From: Urophycis tenuis
Taxonomy: Eukaryota > Chordata > Actinopteri > Gadiformes > Phycidae
Reading direction: 5' to 3'
Assembly: GCA_036785325.1 (NCBI GenBank)
Contig: JAXIVH010000149.1
Span: forward strand, 62,001-126,000
Length of the DNA: 64,000 bases
Of the stretch, positions 1 through 9,566 are shown piece by piece (positions within the stretch are counted from its first letter, which is position 1; every line of letters starts with the position of its first letter). A model generated the notes under the pieces. It ran no database searches. It was not told where the DNA came from and was given only the letters and a program-made list of their open reading frames with translations. The position numbers and the translations under genes were made by a program.

Positions 1-1917
1 AGGTCTGGACACCCATCGCTGAGGATAGCTGCATTGGGGGACCGTGGAGGCAGTGCTTTGTCACGGCTGGCCTCGGTCCTTCGTGACCCCAGTTTTCTGC
101 TAGTTCATCTGGACCCAACAGAGGACAAGAACCAAGCTCCGGCCCTGATTGGCCAAACCAGGGCTACCTAGCGGTGTTAACAACTGGTTTGTGCTGGTCA
201 GGGGGTAAGTATGTGCCCCCTCCTCTCCATAACCAAAACAATGTATCCTAAAAAGTGTTTTACTTACCTTAACTTACCTCGACCTTACCTCAACAAATGA
301 TCACTCCTAAAAAAGCTTAAACCCAATACCAATTCCATTTCGGAAACGACACACCTTGAGAATTGATCACTCTCGGGGGGGCCTCCCTTGGGTGAGGGTG
401 TATAGTGACAATGGCCAGAAACACCCTATGATCCCAGGGTCCACTACTGATGACGTGTCCTAATATTTCGATAGCACGTTTATACTCAAATAGAAATTGA
501 ATAGAAAAGTCTCACTCCAGCTGTGACTCGTCTTTATTCAAATAAGTAAATATACCAATGCATTGGAAGTACCTTCAATCAAACAAGATTGACCTTCATC
601 TTGGAACAAAGAAAACCTTTGGGAAAAGGAAAAACAAGTCTATATCTCCAAATCAGCGGTTATATCACAACAAGACAGATAACCATTTCGTTTTACTTCA
701 TTCTTGGTAATATGGGAAAAGAGAGCTGCGGATGACTAGATATTGGCGAGTGCAACTGCCTTTGATCCCCTATTCAACTACCGAGTCGTTGGATGAGGTG
801 GGGGGGGTCATCGAGATAACTCTAACGAACCCAACCCTAACCATAGGCCTAACCTTAGCCCTAACCCTAACTCAACCCTAACACTAACCCTTACCTTGGC
901 CCTAATCTTAACACTAACCTCAACCCCTAACCTTAGCCTTAACACTAACCCTAACCCCTACTCTAACTCTAACCCTAACCCCTACTCTAACTCTAACCCT
1001 AAGCCTACCCTAACCTCCAACACTAACCCTACCCTAACTCTAACGCTAACCCTAACTCTAACCTTTGCCCTAACTTTAGCCCTAACCCTAGCCTCAGCCA
1101 TAACCCTAACCCTTACCTTAGCCCTAACCCTAACCTTAACCCTAACCCTAACCTTGGCCCTAACCTTAACACTAACCTCAAACCTAACCTTAACCCTAAC
1201 CTCAGCCATAACCCTAACCCTAACCTTAGCCCTAACCCTAATTCTAGCCCTAACCCTAATCTTAACCATAACCTTAACCCTAACCTTGGCCCTAACACTT
1301 AACCTAACCTTATCCATAACACTAACCCTAACCTCAACCCTAACCTTAACCCCAATCTCAGCCGTAACCCCAACCCTATCCTTATCCCTAACCTTAAACC
1401 TAACCCTAACCTCAGCCCTAACCTTAACCCTAACCTCAGCCCTCATCTTAACCCTAACCCCTAACCCCTAACCTCTAACCCTAACCCTAACCTTACCCTA
1501 ACCGTAACGCTAACCCTAACCCTTACTGTAACCTTAGCCCTAACCTTAGCCCTAACCGTAACCCTAACCTTAACCCTAACCTTAACCCTAAACCGTAACC
1601 TTATACCTAACCCTAACCTCAGCCCTAACCTTAACCCTAACCGCAACCCCTCCCATTTACTTCAAACCTAACGTTAAGGTTAACTGCTAACTCTACCCCT
1701 AAATCTACCCTAACCTTAACCTACACTTGACATATTGGAGGAAGAAGACAATTACCCAGCATGCATTTCATCCGGAAAACTTTTCACAAAAAAACCCATT
1801 ACCGAAGTACCTACGGCGAGAATAGACTACCCCAAGAAATTGTTGTTTTGGGTGAGGAAAGTAAGCCATTGAGTCTTCTCTAAGGTCAACTTCCTACACA
1901 ATCTCTGTAGTCGCGTG
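1..1917 (+). repeat. Satellite monomer, short (S2 body), 5' truncated by window
   Basis: The window opens 156 bases into a monomer; a full copy would be 2073 bp. The body has the S2 marks (TTGAATAG near 497, CAAACAAG near 580), and the 711-bp deletion junction lies at about 829. The telomere-like block at 830-1725 carries CTTACTGTAACC, a variant otherwise seen only in the S1 copies at 4706 and 9567. The copy is therefore an S2 body joined to an S1-like block. It also has private changes near 288-296 (TTACCTTAACTTACC). Confidence 0.9.
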
Positions 1918-2277
1918 GTGTATGGGGCACAGGAATTGTTATTAACAGGCTGTTCGGCATGGGGTCCTGGAGGGGCCAGGGAGGCAGTGCTTAGTCGCGG
2001 CTGGCCTTGGCCTTTCCTACCCTGGGACCGACTGGGAAGGCACCGCTGGTCGGGGCTGGTCTTGGTCTTTCCTAGGTCTGGACACCCATCGCTGAGGATA
2101 GCTGCATTGGGGGACCGTGGAGGCAGTGCTTTGTCACGGCTGGCCTCGGTCCTTCGTGACCCCAGTTTTCTGCTAGTTCATCTGGACCCAACAGAGGACA
2201 AGAACCAAGCTCCGGCCCTGATTGGCCAAACCAGGGCTACCTAGCGGTGTTAACAACTGGTTTGTGCTGGTCAGGGG
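1918..2277. repeat. GC-rich block with three diverged internal repeats (reference monomer)
   Basis: Three related stretches of about 45 bp lie at 1982-2026, 2038-2082 and 2121-2164. They share the pattern AGGCA..GCT..GTC.CGGCTGG followed by CTTGG or CTCGG and CCTTTCCT-like sequence. The block is clearly richer in G+C than the rest of the monomer and keeps several CpG sites (CGCGG, CCGAC, CCGCTGG). It starts about 190 bp to the right of the preceding telomere-like block. The same layout recurs after every anchor. An open frame of about 108 codons crosses it but starts at GTG and is shifted in three copies, so I do not call a gene. Confidence 0.75.
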
Positions 2278-2285
2278 GTAAGTAT
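2278..2285 (+). other. Strong splice-donor-like sequence
   Basis: GTAAGTAT follows CAGGGG just downstream of the GC-rich block, a close match to the vertebrate 5' splice-site consensus. It is present at the same offset, about 360 bases after the anchor, in every monomer I read. No matching acceptor or coding exon can be shown, so a function is only possible, not supported. Confidence 0.3.
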
Positions 2286-2584
2286 GTGCCCCCTCCTCTC
2301 CATAACCAAAACAATGTATCCTAAAAAGTGTTTTACTTACCTTTACTTACCTCGACGTTACCTCAACAAATGATCACTCCTTGAAAAAGCTTAAACCCAA
2401 TACCAATTCCATTTCGGAAACGACACACCTTGAGAATTGATCACTCTCGGGGGGGCCTCCCTTGGGTGAGGGTGTATAGTGACAATGGCCAGAAACACCC
2501 TATGATCCCAGGGTCCACTACTGATGACGTGTCCTAATATTTCGATAGCACGTTTATACTCAAATAGAAATGGAAAAGAAAAGT

Positions 2585-2613
2585 CTCACTCCAGCTGTGA
2601 CTCGTCTTTATTC
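2585..2613. repeat. Short copy of the ACTCCAGCTGTGA motif
   Basis: CTCACTCCAGCTGTGA followed by CTCGTCTTTATT matches the 3' parts of the two longer copies at 2979-3095 and 3295-3411, so the reference monomer carries this motif three times. Read on the - strand it gives AATAAAG before the motif, as in the 3' end of many transposons or LTR R regions. This is the only one of the three copies left in short monomers. Confidence 0.6.
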
Positions 2614-2628
2614 AAATAAGTAAATATA

Positions 2629-2640
2629 CCAATGCATTGG
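2629..2640. repeat. Perfect 12-bp palindrome
   Basis: CCAATGCATTGG is its own reverse complement. It sits in the body just after the first ACTCCAGCTGTGA motif and is kept in the monomers. No function is known to me. Confidence 0.6.
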
Positions 2641-2978
2641 AAGTACCTTCAATCAAACTAGATTGACCTTCATCTTGGAACAAAGAAAACCTTTGGGAAA
2701 AGGAAAAACAAGTCTATATCTCCAAATCAGCGGTTATATCACAACAAGACAGATAACCATTTCGTTTTACTTCATTCTTGGTAATATGGGAAAAGAGAGC
2801 TGCGGATGACTAGATATTGGCGAGTGCAACTGCCTTTGATCCCCTATTCAACTACCGAGTCGTTGGATGAGGTGGGGGGGGGGGTCATCGAGATAACTCT
2901 AACGAACCTAACCGAGCCAGGGCCATCGAAAGAACGGGCTCTCTACACAACCCATTTATATTACCTTACCAACTGTTA

Positions 2979-3095
2979 TTCACAAAACGACCACTAGATG
3001 GAGGCGATGGACCACCACTGAAGAATCAAAAGAAGGCAACCAGCCTTTAACACAAAGACTAAAAACTCACTCCAGCTGTGATCCTCTTTATCTAA
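2979..3095. repeat. Internal direct duplicate, copy 1 (long monomers only)
   Basis: Begins TTCACAAAACGACCACTAG and ends near CAGCTGTGATCCTCTTTAT. It aligns along its length with 3295-3411, with scattered substitutions. It contains CCACTAGATGGAGG, which fits 13 of 14 positions of the CTCF core pattern as I recall it (CCASYAGRKGGCRS). It lies inside the 711-bp segment deleted from short monomers. It could be the remnant of an older transposon; I do not recognise the family. Confidence 0.7.
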
Positions 3096-3225
3096 ATAAA
3101 TAAATAAACAAAAATGAATGAATAAATAGACTAAATAAATATACAAATATAAATAAATAAATAAAATATAGATTACCTTACCAACTATTGCAATTACCTA
3201 TTATTATTGTTATTATTATTATTAC
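3092..3225. repeat. Microsatellites: (TAAA)n and (TTA)n
   Basis: TAAA/AAAT-type repeats run from about 3092 to 3170 and TTA repeats from 3201 to 3225. Copy number and interruptions differ between monomers (for example TTATTGTTATT in A copies, uninterrupted and shorter in B copies), which makes the stretch useful for typing monomers. Confidence 0.85.
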
Positions 3226-3241
3226 TTACCTATTAATGCAA

Positions 3242-3257
3242 TTTCCCAACCTGGGAA
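3242..3257. repeat. Short inverted repeat TTCCCA-ACC-TGGGAA
   Basis: Six-base perfect arms with a 3-base loop, just left of the (TATTTC)n stretch at 3266-3287. The retrotransposon inserted immediately beside the equivalent position in the monomer at 14428. Confidence 0.55.
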
Positions 3258-3294
3258 CAATAGAGTATTTCTATTTCTATTTCTATAACTCTTC

Positions 3295-3411
3295 TTCACA
3301 AAACGACCACTAGGTGGAGACGACGCACCACCAGCGAGGAATCAAAAGAGGAGGAACAACCTTGAATACAAAGATTAAAACCCACTCCAGCTGTGAGTCT
3401 CTCGATGTATT
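3295..3411. repeat. Internal direct duplicate, copy 2 (long monomers only)
   Basis: Diverged partner of 2979-3095, in the same orientation about 316 bp downstream. It has CCACTAGGTGGAGA in place of CCACTAGATGGAGG and ends in CCACTCCAGCTGTGAGTC. The two copies differ at many sites, while the same copy is nearly constant between monomers. The duplication therefore predates amplification of the satellite. Confidence 0.7.
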
Positions 3412-3425
3412 TATTAACTAAAAAA

Positions 3426-3446
3426 ATATATATTAAATATATATAC
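3426..3446. repeat. AT-rich inverted repeat
   Basis: An ATATATATT / AATATATAT near-palindrome that could form a cruciform. A and B monomers differ slightly in the neighbouring A-run: ATTAACTAAAAAAA in A and ATTTACTAAAAAAAAA in B. Confidence 0.5.
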
Positions 3447-3582
3447 TCCTCCCATCTCTTCTCCCCTGTCTTCCCTCATGGAAATGAGGGAGTTGGGGGA
3501 GATAGAGTGTACTAGCCCGATCCGGCGGGGGTGAGTTCAGTCCGTACAGACTGTCTCACCTTGAACCTACCTTCCTCAATCT

Positions 3583-4513
3583 CTAGCTCTAACTCTAACC
3601 CTAGGGATAACCTCAACCCCAACCCTAACCATAGGCCTAACCTTAGCCCTAACCCTAACTCAACCCTAACACTAACCCTTACCTTGGCCCTAATCTTAAC
3701 ACTAACCTCAACCCCTAACCTTAGCCTTAACACTAACCCTAACCCCTACTCTAACTCTAACCCTAACCCCTACTCTAACTCTAACCCTAAGCCTACCCTA
3801 ACCTCCAACACTAACCCTACCCTAACTCTAACGCTAACCCTAACTCTAACCTTTGCCCTAACTTTAGCCCTAACCCTAGCCTCAGCCATAACCCTAACCC
3901 TTACCTTAGCCCTAACCCTAACCTTAACCCTAACCCTAACCTTGGCCCTAACCTTAACACTAACCTCAAACCTAACCTTAACCCTAACCTCAGCCATAAC
4001 CCTAACCCTAACCTTAGCCCTAACCCTAATTCTAGCCCTAACCCTAATCTTAACCATAACCTTAACCCTAACCTTGGCCCTAACACTTAACCTAACCTTA
4101 TCCATAACACTAACCCTAACCTCAACCCTAACCTTAACCCCAATCTCAGCCGTAACCCCAACCCTATCCTTATCCCTAACCTTAAACCTAACCCTAACCT
4201 CAGCCCTAACCTTAACCCTAACCTCAGCCCTCATCTTAACCCTAACCCCTAACCCCTAACCTCTAACCCTAACCCTAACCTTACCCTAACCGTAACGCTA
4301 ACCCTAACCCTTACTCTAACCTTAGCCCTAACCTTAGCCCTAACCGTAACCCTAACCTTAACCCTAACCTTAACCCTAAACCGTAACCTTATACCTAACC
4401 CTAACCTCAGCCCTAACCTTAACCCTAACCGTAACCCCTCCCATTTACTTCAAACCTAACGTTAAGGTTAACTGCTAACTCTACCCCTAAATCTACCCTA
4501 ACCTTAACCTACA
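3583..4513 (+). repeat. Degenerate telomere-like block, long-monomer form
   Basis: About 930 bp of 6-bp-register repeats. CCCTAA is the commonest form, mixed with CCTTAA, CCTCAG, CCTTAG, CCTTGG, CCATAA, CCGTAA and CTCTAA. Perfect CCCTAA runs are only two or three units long, so this is an old interstitial-type array, not a functional telomere tip. The variant order is nearly the same in every monomer, so the block is copied as part of the satellite and not made afresh by telomerase. Length changes between copies are often 6 or 12 bp. The CCCTAA orientation on + suggests the chromosome end lies to the left. Confidence 0.93.
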
Positions 4514-4705
4514 CTTGACATATTGGAGGAAGAAGACAATTACCCAGCATGCATTTCATCCGGAAAACTTTTCACAAAAAAACCCATTACCGAAGTACCT
4601 ACGGCGAGAATAGACTACCCCAAGAAATTGTTGTTTTGGGTGAGGAAAGTAAGCCATTGAGTCTTCTCTAAGGTCAACTTCCTACACAATCTCTGTAGTC
4701 GCGCG

Positions 4706-6778
4706 GTGTATGGGGCACAGGAATTGTTATTAACAGGCTGTTCGGCATGGGGTCCTGGAGGGGCCAGGGAGGCAGTGCTTAGTCGCGGCTGGCCTTGGCC
4801 TTTCCTACCCTGGGACCGACTGGGAAGGCACCGCTGGTCGGGGCTGGTCTTGGTCTTTCCTAGGTCTGGACACCCATCGCTGAGGATAGCTGCATTGGGG
4901 GACCGTGGAGGCAGTGCTTTGTCACGGCTGGCCTCGGTCCTTCGTGACCCCAGTTTTCTGCTAGTTCATCTGGACCCAACAGAGGACAAGAACCAAGCTC
5001 CGGCCCTGATTGGCCAAACCAGGGCTACCTAGCGGTGTTAACAACTGGTTTGTGCTGGTCAGGGGGTAAGTATGTGCCCCCTCCTCTCCATAACCAAAAC
5101 AATGTATCCTAAAAAGTGTTTTACTTACCTTTACTTACCTCGACGTTACCTCAACAAATGATCACTCCTAAAAAAGCTTAAACCCAATACCAATTCCATT
5201 TCGGAAACGACACACCTTGAGAATTGATCACTCTCGGGGGGGCCTCCCTTGGGTGAGGGTGTATAGTGACAATGGCCAGAAACACCCTATGATCCCAGGG
5301 TCCACTACTGATGACGTGTCCTAATATTTCGATAGCACGTTTATACTCAAATAGAAATGGAAAAGAAAAGTCTCACTCCAGCTGTGACTCGTCTTTATTC
5401 AAATAAGTAAATATACCAATGCATTGGAAGTACCTTCAATCAAACTAGATTGACCTCCATCTTGGAACAAAGAAAACCTTTGGGAAAAGGAAAAACAAGT
5501 CTATATCTCCAAATCAGCGGTTATATCACAACAAGACAGATAACCATTTCGTTTTACTTCATTCTTGGTAATATGGGAAAAGAGAGCTGCGGATGACTAG
5601 ATATTGGCGAGTGCAACTGCCTTTGATCCCCTATTCAACTACCGAGTCGTTGGATGAGGTGGGGGGGGTCATCGAGATAACTCTAACGAACCCAACCCTA
5701 ACCATAGGCCTAACCTTAGCCCTAACCCTAACTCAACCCTAACACTAACCCTTACCTTGGCCCTAATCTTAACACTAACCTCAACCCCTAACCTTAGCCT
5801 TAACACTAACCCTAACCCCTACTCTAACTCTAACCCTAACCCCTACTCTAACTCTAACCCTAAGCCTACCCTAACCTCCAACACTAACCCTACCCTAACT
5901 CTAACGCTAACCCTAACTCTAACCTTTGCCCTAACTTTAGCCCTAACCCTAGCCTCAGCCATAACCCTAACCCTTACCTTAGCCCTAACCCTAACCTTAA
6001 CCCTAACCCTAACCTTGGCCCTAACCTTAACACTAACCTCAAACCTAACCTTAACCCTAACCTCAGCCATAACCCTAACCCTAACCTTAGCCCTAACCCT
6101 AATTCTAGCCCTAACCCTAATCTTAACCATAACCTTAACCCTAACCTTGGCCCTAACACTTAACCTAACCTTATCCATAACACTAACCCTAACCTCAACC
6201 CTAACCTTAACCCCAATCTCAGCCGTAACCCCAACCCTATCCTTATCCCTAACCTTAAACCTAACCCTAACCTCAGCCCTAACCTTAACCCTAACCTCAG
6301 CCCTCATCTTAACCCTAACCCCTAACCCCTAACCTCTAACCCTAACCCTAACCTTACCCTAACCGTAACGCTAACCCTAACCCTTACTGTAACCTTAGCC
6401 CTAACCTTAGCCCTAACCGTAACCCTAACCTTAACCCTAACCTTAACCCTAAACCGTAACCTTATACCTAACCCTAACCTCAGCCCTAACCTTAACCCTA
6501 ACCGCAACCCCTCCCATTTACTTCAAACCTAACGTTAAGGTTAACTGCTAACTCTACCCCTAAATCTACCCTAACCTTAACCTACACTTGACATATTGGA
6601 GGAAGAAGACAATTACCCAGCATGCATTTCATCCGGAAAACTTTTCACAAAAAAACCCATTACCGAAGTACCTACGGCGAGAATAGACTACCCCAAGAAA
6701 TTGTTGTTTTGGGTGAGGAAAGTAAGCCATTGAGTCTTCTCTAAGGTCAACTTCCTACACAATCTCTGTAGTCGCGTG
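4706..6778 (+). repeat. Satellite monomer, short S1 type
   Basis: 2073 bp. The body has TAAAAAAG, ACTAGATTGACCTCC and an 8-G run, all shared with B-type long copies. The join AACGAACC/CAACCCTAACC at 5690 skips the 711-bp segment. Telomere-like block 5691-6586 with the CTTACTGTAACC variant. Second half of the first 4861-bp dimer. Confidence 0.92.
5683..5703. other. 711-bp deletion junction of short monomers
   Basis: In the long copy the left side corresponds to 2908 and the right side to 3620. The two sides share only CC at the break, with a similar AACC context, so end joining or slippage with very short homology fits. The 715-bp length difference to the A copy at 1918 is fully explained: 711 deleted, 3 from the G-run and 1 from TTGAAAAAG against TAAAAAAG. 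The same join recurs near 830, 10551, 23769, 34196, 41811, 49431, 54283, 59143 and at the very end of the window. Confidence 0.88.
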
Positions 6779-9566
6779 GTGTATGGGGCACAGGAATTGT
6801 TATTAACAGGCTGTTCGGCATGGGGTCCTGGAGGGGCCAGGGAGGCAGTGCTTAGTCGCGGCTGGCCTTGGCCTTTCCTACCCTGGGACCGACTGGGAAG
6901 GCACCGCTGGTCGGGGCTGGTCTTGGTCTTTCCTAGGTCTGGACACCCATCGCTGAGGATAGCTGCATTGGGGGACCGTGGAGGCAGTGCTTTGTCACGG
7001 CTGGCCTCGGTCCTTCGTGACCCCAGTTTTCTGCTAGTTCATCTGGACCCAACAGAGGACAAGAACCAAGCTCCGGCCCTGATTGGCCAAACCAGGGCTA
7101 CCTAGCGGTGTTAACAACTGGTTTGTGCTGGTCAGGGGGTAAGTATGTGCCCCCTCCTCTCCATAACCAAAACAATGTATCCTAAAAAGTGTTTTACTTA
7201 CCTTTACTTACCTCGACGTTACCTCAACAAATGATCACTCCTTGAAAAAGCTTAAACCCAATACCAATTCCATTTCGGAAACGACACACCTTGAGAATTG
7301 ATCACTCTCGGGGGGGCCTCCCTTGGGTGAGGGTGTATAGTGACAATGGCCAGAAACACCCTATGATCCCAGGGTCCACTACTGATGACGTGTCCTAATA
7401 TTTCGATAGCACGTTTATACTCAAATAGAAATGGAAAAGAAAAGTCTCACTCCAGCTGTGACTCGTCTTTATTCAAATAAGTAAATATACCAATGCATTG
7501 GAAGTACCTTCAATCAAACTAGATTGACCTTCATCTTGGAACAAAGAAAACCTTTGGGAAAAGGAAAAACAAGTCTATATCTCCAAATCAGCGGTTATAT
7601 CACAACAAGACAGATAACCATTTCGTTTTACTTCATTCTTGGTAATATGGGAAAAGAGAGCTGCGGATGACTAGATATTGGCGAGTGCAACTGCCTTTGA
7701 TCCCCTATTCAACTACCGAGTCGTTGGATGAGGTGGGGGGGGGGGTCATCGAGATAACTCTAACGAACCTAACCGAGCCAGGGCCATCGAAAGAACGGGC
7801 TCTCTACACAACCCATTTATATTACCTTACCAACTGTTATTCACAAAACGACCACTAGATGGAGGCGATGGACCACCACTGAAGAATCAAAAGAAGGCAA
7901 CCAGCCTTTAACACAAAGACTAAAAACTCACTCCAGCTGTGATCCTCTTTATCTAAATAAATAAATAAACAAAAATGAATGAATAAATAGACTAAATAAA
8001 TATACAAATATAAATAAATAAATAAAATATAGATTACCTTACCAACTATTGCAATTACCTATTATTATTGTTATTATTATTATTACTTACCTATTAATGC
8101 AATTTCCCAACCTGGGAACAATAGAGTATTTCTATTTCTATTTCTATAACTCTTCTTCACAAAACGACCACTAGGTGGAGACGACGCACCACCAGCGAGG
8201 AATCAAAAGAGGAGGAACAACCTTGAATACAAAGATTAAAACCCACTCCAGCTGTGAGTCTCTCGATGTATTTATTAACTAAAAAAATATATATTAAATA
8301 TATATACTCCTCCCATCTCTTCTCCCCTGTCTTCCCTCATGGAAATGAGGGAGTTGGGGGAGATAGAGTGTACTAGCCCGATCCGGCGGGGGTGAGTTCA
8401 GTCCGTACAGACTGTCTCACCTTGAACCTACCTTCCTCAATCTCTAGCTCTAACTCTAACCCTAGGGATAACCTCAACCCCAACCCTAACCATAGGCCTA
8501 ACCTTAGCCCTAACCCTAACTCAACCCTAACACTAACCCTTACCTTGGCCCTAATCTTAACACTAACCTCAACCCCTAACCTTAGCCTTAACACTAACCC
8601 TAACCCCTACTCTAACTCTAACCCTAACCCCTACTCTAACTCTAACCCTAAGCCTACCCTAACCTCCAACACTAACCCTACCCTAACTCTAACGCTAACC
8701 CTAACTCTAACCTTTGCCCTAACTTTAGCCCTAACCCTAGCCTCAGCCATAACCCTAACCCTTACCTTAGCCCTAACCCTAACCTTAACCCTAACCCTAA
8801 CCTTGGCCCTAACCTTAACACTAACCTCAAACCTAACCTTAACCCTAACCTCAGCCATAACCCTAACCCTAACCTTAGCCCTAACCCTAATTCTAGCCCT
8901 AACCCTAATCTTAACCATAACCTTAACCCTAACCTTGGCCCTAACACTTAACCTAACCTTATCCATAACACTAACCCTAACCTCAACCCTAACCTTAACC
9001 CCAATCTCAGCCGTAACCCCAACCCTATCCTTATCCCTAACCTTAAACCTAACCCTAACCTCAGCCCTAACCTTAACCCTAACCTCAGCCCTCATCTTAA
9101 CCCTAACCCCTAACCCCTAACCTCTAACCCTAACCCTAACCTTACCCTAACCGTAACGCTAACCCTAACCCTTACTCTAACCTTAGCCCTAACCTTAGCC
9201 CTAACCGTAACCCTAACCTTAACCCTAACCTTAACCCTAAACCGTAACCTTATACCTAACCCTAACCTCAGCCCTAACCTTAACCCTAACCGTAACCCCT
9301 CCCATTTACTTCAAACCTAACGTTAAGGTTAACTGCTAACTCTACCCCTAAATCTACCCTAACCTTAACCTACACTTGACATATTGGAGGAAGAAGACAA
9401 TTACCCAGCATGCATTTCATCCGGAAAACTTTTCACAAAAAAACCCATTACCGAAGTACCTACGGCGAGAATAGACTACCCCAAGAAATTGTTGTTTTGG
9501 GTGAGGAAAGTAAGCCATTGAGTCTTCTCTAAGGTCAACTTCCTACACAATCTCTGTAGTCGCGCG
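6779..9566 (+). repeat. Satellite monomer, long A-type
   Basis: 2788 bp, the same length as 1918-4705 and apparently near-identical, including the 11-G run. Telomere-like block 8444-9374. The very high identity to the copy one dimer away marks a recent duplication of the 4861-bp unit. Confidence 0.92.

Larger units (their letters stand above)
1918..4705 (+). repeat. Satellite monomer, long A-type (reference copy)
   Basis: 2788 bp. It shows TTGAAAAAG near 2382, an 11-G run ending near 2884, and the full 711-bp segment at 2909-3619 that short copies lack. Telomere-like block at 3583-4513. It is the first half of a 4861-bp dimer that repeats at 6779 with the same segment lengths. Its GAATGAATAAATAG microsatellite variant is shared only with the copies at 6779 and 11640. 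Confidence 0.92.

Noticed and set aside
830..1725. Functional terminal telomere
   Set aside because: Perfect CCCTAA runs are very short, variants dominate, and blocks are flanked on both sides by satellite. They are interstitial telomere-like sequence.
2806..2997. Open frames of 60-63 codons beginning near GATGACTAGATATTGG or at GATGAGGTGG
   Set aside because: They cross the variable G-run, so the frame changes from monomer to monomer. No conserved product.
3770..4234. Minus-strand open frames of VRVKVRA and LGLRLGL type over each telomere-like block
   Set aside because: Reverse-strand readings of the same hexamer repeat; no protein-like complexity.
3531..4259. Open frame of 242 codons rich in TLTL, NPNP and SNS, repeated in every long monomer, with a 191-codon form in short ones
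   Set aside because: It is the translation of the 6-bp telomere-like repeat, which is free of stops in some frames. Its start is GTG, the composition is pure repeat, and 7-bp losses alter its end. No gene.
4706..5032. Open frame of 108 codons over the GC-rich block, present in most monomers
   Set aside because: It has no ATG start, consists of internal DNA repeats, and is shifted by a one-base loss in the copies at 40828, 48448 and 53300. Its similarity between copies is explained by satellite homogenisation.
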